Assembly: GCF_958295425.1 (NCBI RefSeq)
Contig: NC_081134.1
Coordinates: forward strand, 6,818,054-6,882,053
Direction of reading: 5' to 3'
DNA length: 64,000 nucleotides
Source of the DNA: Solea solea
Taxonomy: Eukaryota; Chordata; Actinopteri; Pleuronectiformes; Soleidae
The translations under genes and the position numbers were made by a program. Every line of letters starts with the position of its first letter. The stretch's first letter is position 1. Under the pieces are notes generated by a model. That model was given only the letters and a program-made list of their open reading frames with translations. It was not told where the DNA came from and did no database searches. Shown piece by piece: positions 47,001 to 57,124 of the stretch.

Positions 47001-50000
47001 TATCTTGGTTTCATCAGACATTCTTGCGAGGGGTCCTGGAAGTCCCATTCTTGGAAACATTCTCTGCAGAGAAATAGCCCTAAATTCAGATTTAACAAGC
47101 TGATAGAGCGTGTTGTTTCCACCATCCAGGCCTTTGGATCCAGCATGATACAGTCCAGCCACTTTCATGGGAGGAAAAAAAAAGATCTGGTTTTCTTGTG
47201 TGAAATATTTAACTATGCGAATGACCAATGAATTGACATTGTAGGATTATGTCACTGATAAACTTGAATCTCAGACATAATAATGAGGGCTAGACGCTGA
47301 CTTATGGCTTATGTCAAAAGTTTTGTGTTTCCAAAATGACACCATGGTGTTTTTCTTTCTAAAAAAAATAAATATCTGCATATATAAATAATGTGACTTT
47401 ATGAGAAATTAAGTACTAAATGACATAATGTTGTTGTTTTTTTGGCTCTGAAAACACCAAAGTTGGCAGAACACTCTAGGGGGCATGTTGGATTGTAAAG
47501 ACACATTTTGCCAAGGAGGGGGGAAAATGACACATTTGGCAAAGTCTTCTTGTTTGGGGCCTTCACCACAATTCCACCCCACCAATTACAGGATTTTAAC
47601 CGAACAACCATTGCGTCAACCATAATTACATGGGGCCAGGACTCCTTCTCACCATGAAAACCCATGTGGCCCTGAGCCCATAGAGGAGAGTGTAGATAGA
47701 GAGGCAATGCCATAAGGCAAAGTGCTGTCCAACAGCGGGTCTGCTAGGTGACAACTGCATGTTACAGCAGTGTTGAGTCAAACCACAGAGCACCACGGAC
47801 CTTTGGTAAGGATTTTAAGCGTGATTACAGTATGTGTCAAGGCTGACTTCATCACTAGAGTTCCTAATGTTGCTTAAGTGATGGCTACGTTAGGTGAACC
47901 CTATCCGACAGAAACGCAAATATGTCATTATTTCAAATATTCCTGCACATTTGATTAGCCAGTGTTTGTGTTGTAGCTGGGAAAGTTGAACAGATCTCAA
48001 CTTCTGCTGAAGGCAGCGCTAGCAGTGCAAAGCAGCGAACTCACAATGCCAATCAAGGCAGTGCAATGCGTGACACAGCCCCATTCAAACTAAATAAGCA
48101 GCTTTTCAGTTGCAGCCCAAACTGTGTAAGTATGAGCGCTCTGTTACAAAAGAATTCCAAGTTCTGGAAAAAAAACAAGAGTGCTTGTTGGGTTGGCAGT
48201 TTAGTATTCTCAAAGCCGGGTTGGGGTCATAGAGAAAAATGTGGGCACAAACCTCCCTCTCATCAAAGCAGCACCCTCTGAAGAGAATGTATTTTAAATA
48301 ACAAGACTTTAGGTTGAATAAGGAGAGATTCCATTTATTCCCTGGACATTTAAAACAATTCAACACTTCACTTTCTCAGTTGTCTTTAGCACCTTTTAAA
48401 TTGCTGTTAAAAAGTGTTATCGTCATGCTACCCTGATCATGGTGTTTAGCTTTTACACAGACAATGATTTGGCTCTGTCACTACCTCCCTACTGTTGGCA
48501 TGAATGCCCCCACGCTGTTTATAACCAATTTGCAAGGTGGAATGCAGGTGCAGCAATCTTGTCATGAACAGTCAGTTTAAAAATGTGTTTTTATCGTGTA
48601 TTGTGTTTTTGAGATAAACTTAAACCCCAAAGAGAAAAACCTGGAACAAATGTTGGCTTGGTTATCTAGGATGTGCTGATAACACAGGTAAGAGGGGAGT
48701 TGTTCCAGCCATACTGGATAATCTCAATTTAAAGGGAGTTAACTGTCAGACTAATCCCTCTGATGGACGGTAAACAAATGCATTTCCCTGAACATGCGTG
48801 CAATCATAGTGAGAAAAACATGAACCCGTCAGGATTATAAAAGATTCAACAGCTGAAAAAAAATCTCTAAAAAGGATTACATTACATGTGTGTGTAAATC
48901 ATTATACTTGTTGACAATCTTATAATTGTCATATAAAACCCTTCTGAGAATTACTACAGTGCACTCAAGATAATATAACATGGTTAGTATCACATTTATT
49001 AAGGTGTCAGCGTGTGCTGCTTGGAACAGTGAAGGCCGCTGAAACAGCAAAAAGAAGTGACGATGGCATTAGTGATCAAAGTGAGGTGACTTACAGACAG
49101 GATGGTGATTAGAATGCCAGCAGCACTAAGCACACCGTCGCTAATGGTGTCTCCATTTTTGGCCGGGTACTTGATGGACTCATCATCGCAGTAAAACCCT
49201 CTACGGTAAGGCTGAACAGCGCTGGTCTCAATGACCAAGAAAGGCAGGCCGGCTAGTGTGAAGAAGCAGTGAGCAGCACAGAGAGAGTGGAGGAGGTGGG
49301 GATGGGTGTGAGAGAGAGGGAGAGATGGAGAGAGAGAGAGAGAGAGATGGAGGTGCTGGGTTAATAATACGCAAATTACAGAGGTCGCAGGTACAAGCAA
49401 GACGCAACAAGAGAACATCTGGGACTGGCTCAATCCATTTTTGTGGCTGTTTTCTGTGACTAATTGAGAATTAATGACTGCGTTTTTGTTCAGGTGTCAC
49501 AGTTAATCATGTGTCATCTGGAACATTCTTTGAGTGTAATTAAGGGACAAAACCTGTATTTTGTGTTCTGTATTGTAGTCTGTTAGCTTCTGATCATGTA
49601 CGCTTTGCCAGCCATCTTCCAGAAAACATCAAGTATTTTTTTTTTCTAACAATCTCTCTTAATTAATTAATTAATTAATTAATTTAACTATAGAATCAAA
49701 TTTTTAAGTAAAAGGGAACTGCTATATTTAGCTTACAATTGTTGAAGAAAATAGTTATTGAAGGTCCACTGTGCAACATTTAGAAGGACTTAGAGATTAT
49801 ATACTTCCCATATGTATGTTTGCATGAGGGAATAGTTACTTTAAAAATAAAAAATCCCACTTCAGACAAACTGCAGTCTCACCATTAGGTGTCGCTAAAC
49901 CATACACAGTAGACCTTGGAGGCATGAGCTCACAACAGTCAGGTTTGGAAAAAAAAAAATGGTTGGCATTAACGTAGAGCATACATGATTTACAGCTAAT

Positions 50001-53000
50001 GAGGTATAAAATACATGCATCACTGATGGTGAGTCAGATTCTGACAAAGCAATCATATCATTTGAGACGTCTGGAGCCAACCACTGGATGGACTGAGAGT
50101 GTCTCAGCATATGCTCTCCGTTTCTCTTGCTGCACCACACCAGGACTTACTGAGGCCACGGGCACAGTGACGCCCACAGCTGTGAGCACGGTGTTGGACA
50201 CCGTGCTGCTCTTATAGGGAAGCTTGATGCTGTTGTCATTGCAGAAGAATCCTCTCTGGTAAGGTGGGAAGGCAGATTTGTGCAAAAACCCAGCAACAAG
50301 TAGCACTGCATGGTTGGACAAATACATAATGAGCGCAGGTCAGACAGCTCTTATAAACCAAAATAGTCAAAATTACAGGCACATTATCAACAGGAAGATA
50401 AACAAAAAAGCACACAAAGGCACAGACAACGTGTAAACAAACAGATTGAAATATTCCCAAAAGACACTAATGCTGTCTAAAATTTAGCTAAAATAAACAA
50501 AATGCAGTCAGCTGATATAAATGCTAAAATCAAAGCTACAATCTGGCTGAGATAGTGCTAGATTTGGATGTTTCATGTGCCAAACAGATATCATTGCTGC
50601 TAACGGAAAAACAATCTTCCTTCCTTTCCTGCCTCCTGTGTTTAAAAAAGGCTGACTAAGACGCCTTACGGGGCTTGGGTGTCTGATCAGTTTAAAGTGT
50701 TTCACCACTTAAAGTGGCAAAAAGATCTCATTCATCTCCAACAACAAACTGAGGGGGTGTAGATGAAATTCCTGCCAGAAAGGACAGCTTATTTTCCACC
50801 CATTTACTAACAGCTTCAGTGCATGACTTTGAAATTGGAGTGTGGACATGGTACCCAGGAGATGCTTCAAATGTCTGGCAGAATTTGGAAAACACACCTT
50901 CAAATCCCTTCAAAGCAACGTTTGACTGATGTTAGGCCTTTTAAGTCCCCTTTTAAATAATTCTGCCGATACAAAGAAAAGCAAACATCAGCGCTCACGG
51001 CCTCGCAAATTCTCTCCCTCTCTCTAATTCTTTTCCTCCGTCTAGCCGTCTTAAAAGGCTGAGAAGCACTGAGGTGTAGAGGTCAGCAGTGCTGAGCCTT
51101 GCTGAAGGCAGGATGGTGGCGGGGGTGGGCATGATTTCTCAAACCACATGTCAACACAGGCTTCAGTTGATGTTGAGTCCCTCAACACACACACACACAC
51201 ACACACACACCTGATTGGTCTTTGAAGGTCCAGCTGGGTTGAGCTCAGATTACAAATCCAGCTCTGCTGTTTGATGGGAACTCCAGAGCACTGGCCTTCA
51301 CTCCACATTCAGCAGGATTCACATTATCTTTCTTAAAACAAATAGAAGGCCAGAGCTACAATTGGCCTCAAAGCAACTCCGGGGCCAAAAGTGTAAGCTG
51401 AATGATTCATGTGATTCGTAGTTCTGTATAAATATACTCATTGTCTAATTGTTTAGACTGCTTTGGCTGGCAGAGAACAGAAACACAATGGCCTTACAGG
51501 GGATAAAACATGTTAACTCTCAAGTCCTGACCTCTAAACGCATTTAGACCCAGTACAAACCACAAGGCCAGAGGGTGCCAGAGAGATAGAGTGGTGAAAA
51601 TGGACTGATGAAATTAAGTGTCCACAATCCTACGGATACAACACCAGGTCAAGAACATTACATAGTGGGTTGAAAAGACTGAGGCAACACAATAATACAC
51701 TGTCAGGTCCTGTCTTCCAGACAGGCAGCAGGGTTTTTCTTCTCGTACCCGTCCTCTGACCCCATCCATCCGTGTAAATACTGCAGCATCAGCATTGCGC
51801 ACAGCATCTTGGGATTTTCCCCTCCTACCCCTTTTCCTGCCTTCCTGCTTCTAAACGCTGTTCCTGCCAATGACAACACCAGTCAGCAAGTGGGGCTATG
51901 TCTTTCACATTAGCTCACCAGAAACAAACATAACGGTGGGAGCGACTTTCTCTTGAGAGGTTTTGGTTTCTAATATAAACATCAGGTGCCTTCTATTAGG
52001 CTTTGCCATGAAGCTGTTTGCTTAATCAACTTGGGAGACACCAATAAAAATAAGCAAATAGTAAATGAGGAATGATGATGTATTTTTCAGCACATAACTG
52101 TGCACATCAGAATATGGCAACAAACCTACTATTAAGACCTACTGGCTGGAATTTCCTGCGCTCATCCACTTAGCCTTTATCCCAGTTCAGCTGCCGTTTG
52201 TGGAAACTAGAATCAATGTACAACCCTCAGGCGGAATTAAAGCCCCACCATATTTTGAGGGCATTTGCCAAAACACCAAGTGTGACTGTTAAAATAAACA
52301 GACACACATTTTCCACTTGTAGGGATCTCACACTGTCTGGCGTAGAAATGTATACATGTCTGAGGTAGTTGTGGTGTATACACAGATGCAGTTGTTTTTA
52401 CTCACAGGCGCCCGCACACACAACCTTGCTCCCCGTCCGTCTGTCAGTCACTCTGAACTGCTTCAAAAGTTCAACAAACTTTGCCTAGTTCCTCTAAGCA
52501 AGAGAATAACAGGTATAATGGCTGCATTTGCACTGAATTGAATTGCTAGAGGCTAAAATGGCTGTTTTTTTATATATATTATTCATACTTCTTTAGAGGG
52601 GTAGCTACAACACACAAGGTAATTTACAGTTCCCTTGTATGCACATCTACCCTGCTCTGGCTCAACTGTCAATACCCCCACAAATGAATACAGAAACACA
52701 CAGAAAGTACACAGATGATTATATGTACATACAATCATGTACTACAGTACAAGACACATGTATATTGTACATACATACAGATATGTCTATAATACGGAAG
52801 CATATACCATGTATGTTTCACAACAGGTAGAGAACATGTAGAACTGACTCCAACTTTACTGCATTACCTTTAAATCACACAGATTATCAATTATATTGCT
52901 ATGTCCTGCATGTGAAAGGTTACATACACATCCCAAGTATGACACTTTTTGTTTCATTATTGTTTAGTGCTACATGACAAATGTATTACAGTGATATTTA

Positions 53001-55404
53001 AGCATTCCTTAATTCTGGACCTGTCAGTGACTCCCCAGTAGCATTTTAAAATGTCTGTGATTTCAGCTATTTCACAAGTAACAGTAAGAACTTAAGATCC
53101 ATAAATACAATTCATTATCCAAACCTGAACAACATAGGTAGTGTGGAAGATTAACCACCTCACGGGGGAACAATAGGAACACACTAACAAGTAAATATAA
53201 AAGCCAGCTGCTGTGGATTAGTGTACTGAACCTGATCACCCCAACAGCGGTTGGAGCAAGTAGCCCAGTGCTATGCTCTGGATTATCCATCAGAGTTTGG
53301 TTTCAGTCACCTTTGAATCAGGGTGACTACCACGAAAGAAAATTTCTATCTGGCACTGAAGGTCTAGGGTACTTGAATCACAGAAAGTGGTGATGGTTCT
53401 TGTGCACAACAAAGCAGGAGAGATTTCCCTGGGCACAGCAATACTGTAATCACAGTAAGTGAAGGAGTGCCAATTACAAGCACTGGCCCACCATTTCCTC
53501 CCTGTGGTCATTCTCTTTAAAACCATATCTTCTATCAGAAAAACACAGCTGGTTTATAAACAAGCTTCTCTGTGGGTATGTACTAAATACATACAGAGAC
53601 AATCATGTGGAATTTACCCTCCAGAGAGTCTGAAACCAAATATAGTCACAATAGTAAGACCACTGGTTTTCCGATGCAGTTTCAGCAGCTTTACTTCTAA
53701 GATGAACCTTGCTATCTTGCCGTTTACCATTGTGACCTGGCACATGTTTCACAGAACAACATATTGGGTATGCTGGTAAAGAAAATAAATGAGGTAGGGC
53801 AGGTAGAGCTACAAGCCTTTTATAGGGGTTCAAACTTCGGTGTGAAAGAAAAAGAATTCACCTGCAATAACAACTTTAAGTCAAAGCATGCAGCTGCTGA
53901 ACATCACAGAACCTCAACACACACAGGTTTGAACTTTTCAACACTTCCCTTAATTACTCCACACACACGCCAACACACTCAAACATATTATGCCAGATGT
54001 TGAGATCAGAAGAATTCCTGCTGGTGTGGAATGTGAGCCATTCTGGAAAATATAATGAGGCGTCATTGCACAGGTTTACAGTACAGGTGAGGGTGTAGAC
54101 CAAGGAAATGTCTCCCTCCAGGGATAATTCATCAATTAGCTTCCCCTTTCCAGTACTTTTTTGGCAGGAACACTGTCAGCATATGGCTGAACAAATGGTC
54201 TGTATGTATATAGCACTTCTCTAGTCTGGATGACCAGTCCAGGTGTGCTACACTTAGGTTTTTGCTTTTCATCCATACATGAATAAGGTGTATCTACAGC
54301 ATTTTAGCCATTGTCTGTGATGGACTGGCGACCTGTTCAGGGTGTGACCCCGATTTTCACCATATGTCAGCTGGGATTGGCTGTGGCGCCCTCATGTGGA
54401 GGATAAAGCAATAGATGAATGAATGAATGAATGAATGAATGGATGGATATCTTTGATGATACCCAATCCTACGCTGTCGGCACAGCCGCCAGCAATTTGG
54501 GGTTAAGTGTCTTGCCAAGGGACACATCGGCATGTAGACTAGTGGAGCAAGGAACTGAATCCCAACCCTCCAGTTGGAAGACAACTATTTCACCACTTAG
54601 CCACAACCGCACAAAATGTGTGTTTAAATATGATAACTAGCTTTAAATTAATGTATTAATAGTTAAAACTTAAGTTCAAACAATGTGTTGTTGTTTTTTT
54701 TATAGCTAGCCTGATATTTAGCTAACATTTGTTGGCAAAAGGCTTATGGTCTTAAATGTAAGTATCCAATATCACATTATACACACACAATCGTGTATTT
54801 TAACGTCACAGATAAGAAAAATAGACAAATTAATCACAACAGCCTAAAGGGAAACTTGATAAAGACAAAAGTTGAGAAAGTAATAGTATAGTGGTAGTAG
54901 TAGTAGTTGTAGCAGTAAAGACTAGTTTATCAACTTTAACACTTCGTTTTACAACATGATGCATTTATTTTGTGGTTAACAGAAGAAATGGAGATATTTC
55001 CTTTATAATGCTGTAAAACCAGGTATATGTAACTACATTATACGGTGCACCTTGCCTGTAACTAAAGTTAAGATAGGCGGAGTGATATGATGAAAGGTAA
55101 TAATACGGTGATAATAACTGATAACGTTTACTAAAATTGAATTCCCGTGACTTGTTTTGACAAAACAATAATTACAGTGACAACCACGTTATAGTTAATA
55201 TTAGAAAACGCGAGGTTAACCCAATGCTTAATAGAGTGATTAAACAGAGTTAAACATACATAATAAACAGAAGCCTCAGCAGTGTAATAACTCACCTAAG
55301 AACAGGCAGAAGAGATCCACTCCCACCAGTAACTTTCTCCTGCGGTGGTCTTTGCAGTTGTTGTTGTTGTTCAGTGAACTCCCGCCGTTCCTCGTCTCAG
55401 CCAT
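44011..55404 (-). CDS. plpp3: Phospholipid phosphatase 3 (LPP3/PPAP2B)
   Basis: PLPP3 is a six-pass plasma-membrane enzyme that dephosphorylates lysophosphatidate, phosphatidate, sphingosine-1-phosphate and ceramide-1-phosphate at the cell surface. Exons in gene order: 55404-55296, 49252-49095 (exon 2a) or 50305-50151 (exon 2b), 45650-45370, 45291-45234, 45132-44956 and 44139-44011. This gives 303 residues with exon 2a and 302 with 2b. The start [16 protein letters not shown] and VDLFCLFL match the PLPP3 N terminus. The three PAP2 motifs are complete: C1 KVSVGRMRP (about 139-147), C2 SGHAS (about 188-192) and C3 [12 protein letters not shown] (about 235-246). An N-glycosylation site, NCS, lies in the loop between C1 and C2. 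[25 protein letters not shown] and VSDHKHHP favour PLPP3 over PLPP1 and PLPP2. The human RGD tripeptide is not conserved. Intron 1 is over 4.9 kb. Confidence 0.95.
49095..49252 (-). CDS. plpp3: plpp3 exon 2a (canonical second exon)
   Basis: Encodes the end of the first membrane segment, the first outer loop and part of the second segment: [20 protein letters not shown], then [19 protein letters not shown]. The acceptor is CACTAG and the donor GTAAGT. It is 158 nt, enters in phase 1 and ends in phase 0. It is the counterpart of human PLPP3 exon 2. Confidence 0.93.
50151..50305 (-). CDS. plpp3: plpp3 exon 2b (alternative second exon)
   Basis: An intact second copy of exon 2 lies about 0.9 kb upstream of 2a in gene order. 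It has an acceptor CATGCAG, a donor GTAAGT and the same entry and exit phases, 155 nt long. It encodes [20 protein letters not shown], then [17 protein letters not shown]. The [12 protein letters not shown] and STVSNTVL blocks resemble the alternative exon of mammalian PLPP1 (isoform PAP2-alpha2) more than exon 2a. The preserved frame and splice sites argue that it is used. Inclusion of both exons would shift the frame, so they must be mutually exclusive. Confidence 0.85.
54204..54610 (+). mobile_element. Nested teleost repeats in plpp3 intron 1
   Basis: The outer element starts near 54204 (TATATAGCACTTCTCTAGTC) and resumes at about 54455 (ATACCCAATCCTACGCTGTC, GCAATTTGGGGTTAAGTGTC, GGACACATCGGCATG, ending TTAGCCAC). 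Between them is a second repeat tail at 54310-54452: GACTGGCGACCTGTTCAGGG, CAGCTGGGATTGGCTGTGGC, GGATAAAGCAATAGATGAAT and (GAAT)n. Both are common fish repeat families as I recall them; exact names are not certain. Confidence 0.6.
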
Positions 55405-56039
55405 TGTTTTCTCATATATCAAACAGCGTTGCATTTAAAACGACTGGTGTGCGATTCAAATGCTACAAAAAAACGAGAGAATTAACTAAAAAATTTTACT
55501 ACACACTATCGCAGAGCTGCTACGCTCGTTGTGTGTATTAGCTACAATTAAGCGGCTGTATAGCAGATCTCCGTGGATCGTGCAGCTGTCTCGTTACTCT
55601 AAAGTTTACTATGCCAACACACGCATCATCTCCGCTGACTCCTACCTTCTGACCATCCTCTACTCCTCTACATGGAGGGAGTCTTTCCCAGAAAGCCCCT
55701 CCTCCAGTTAGAGAGTCCTCCCTTTTCAATTAATGCCATATGCAGCCAGGGTCCTTCACACAAGCTGATTCCCACACTCACCTCTCACAATAATCACTGC
55801 AACTCAGCTGCAGCAGCAATAACAAGGGGGATTCCACAAAACACAAACTAACCCGATAAAAGGGACTTTTTCCAGAGTCTGTGGCACAAGTTCTGTGTTT
55901 TTCCCGTTTCATTTTTTTTGGCATTTCACGTTTTTATTGGATAAACAGTCTAGCCTTTCCCCAAAAGAAAACCCCACATTACTTGGTTTTTTTTCTTGTC
56001 AGATACACACTGTGATAAATGGAAACCCTTTGCAATTTG

Positions 56040-56400
56040 TTAAGCTTCACTTGGGAACCAAAGGGAGCGCGTTCTGTAAAAGGTTGTAGAAAAGTAACGT
56101 TAGGGGAACGTTCTGGGAACCAAAAGAGAACGTTCTATGAAGTTTGTAGAAAGGTAACGTTGGGAGAACATTCTGGGAACCAAAATAGAACGTCCTCTAA
56201 AGGTTGTATGAACGTTGTAGAAAAGTAAAATTAGGGGAAAATTCTGGGAACCACACGTGCAACCAAAAACTAATGTCAGAGGAACATTAGGAAAACTTTC
56301 CATAACAACCACAGGGGGGGGGGGGGGGACCTTCAAGGAACGTTCCCACAACCAAAAGGTTACGTTCCCAGAAAGTTCAGGGAACCAAAAATTGTTGGCT
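56040..56400. repeat. Minisatellite with roughly 60-bp AACGTT-bearing units
   Basis: Units of about 58-70 bp repeat the order TTCTGGGAACCAAAAGAGAA, then CGTTCT, a variable stretch, GGTTGTAGAAAGGTAACGTT. About four clear units run from 56047 to 56300, then degrade around a G run of 12-13 at 56316. The translated period RKVTLGERSGNQKRTF is a by-product of the repeat. Confidence 0.85.
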
Positions 56401-56504
56401 GGGGAGGACTTTGATACTGGTCACAGGAAATGTGTTTGGAGTCGCCAAATAAATTAACTGAACTTTTTCCAGCTTCTTACTTAAGATTTAAATTAATTGT
56501 AATT

Positions 56505-56568
56505 GATGTCAGCTGAGATTAGCACAGCTCCCCCCACAATAAAGCAGTAGAAAATGGATGGATGGTAA
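56505..56568 (+). repeat. Short interspersed repeat tail
   Basis: GTCAGCTGAGATTAGC, then CAGCTCCCCCCACAATAAAG, then AATGGATGGATGG matches the 3' tail of the common fish repeat seen also at 9205-9475 and 54310-54452. A weaker remnant (AGCGGTAGAAGGTGAATGGA) lies at 31958-31990. Confidence 0.6.
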
Positions 56569-56700
56569 TTGGTGTTACACAAATGGCAGTAAAAATAGAG
56601 AACTAGAGAAAACACTCCAATTAGATTATTGGTGTCCGTGTGTTCTGAAATGGCAGAATGCGAACAATGTCATGAAAAGCATAAATCTATGTGACCAATA

Positions 56701-56706
56701 TTTATT
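56701..56706 (-). terminator. fyb2: Candidate poly(A) signal of fyb2
   Basis: TTTATT on the plus strand is AATAAA on the gene strand, about 420 nt after the fyb2 stop codon. Confidence 0.4.
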
Positions 56707-57124
56707 ATATGTAACACTCAAACCAAAGACAATCCAAACAGAACATACTCAAAAACAAACATTAGCAACAAGTGAAAAGTTAATATTGTGATTGCGCTTT
56801 GATTTAAATTTGTGCACCTTTTGCTATTTTTTAAAAAGGAACTTTAAAGAAAAGAAAAAGTGCAGAACGTAAGGTGAAAATGCACCAATATGCATGACAA
56901 GGTTAACAAAAAAGTGACATTTGGATTGTAACACAGTCACAGAAAAGGCTCCATTAATCATTCATGATTGTGTTTTCTTTTCTCCACTGTAGAGAGTAAA
57001 AAACATGTTGAAATATGTGGCAATTCTCAGTGGCATTCTTATCTCTTTCACAGTTTCAAATCCCAAAGGTAAACTCAGTTGAAATTGTTCAGATCGACAT
57101 TCCTGGCTGTAGCTGATGGAGTAA

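Larger units (their letters stand above)
55405..57124. other. Intergenic region between fyb2 and plpp3
   Basis: This 1.7-kb gap holds the plpp3 promoter and 5' UTR (just above 55404), an AACGTT minisatellite (56040-56400) and a short repeat tail ending TGGATGGATGG (56505-56568). It ends in the fyb2 3' UTR, whose candidate poly(A) signal is TTTATT at 56701-56706. No extra gene is visible. Confidence 0.65.

Noticed and set aside
56019..56228. Frame with periodic RKVTLGERSGNQ units
   Set aside because: The period equals the about 60-bp minisatellite and breaks where the repeat degrades; not a repeat protein.
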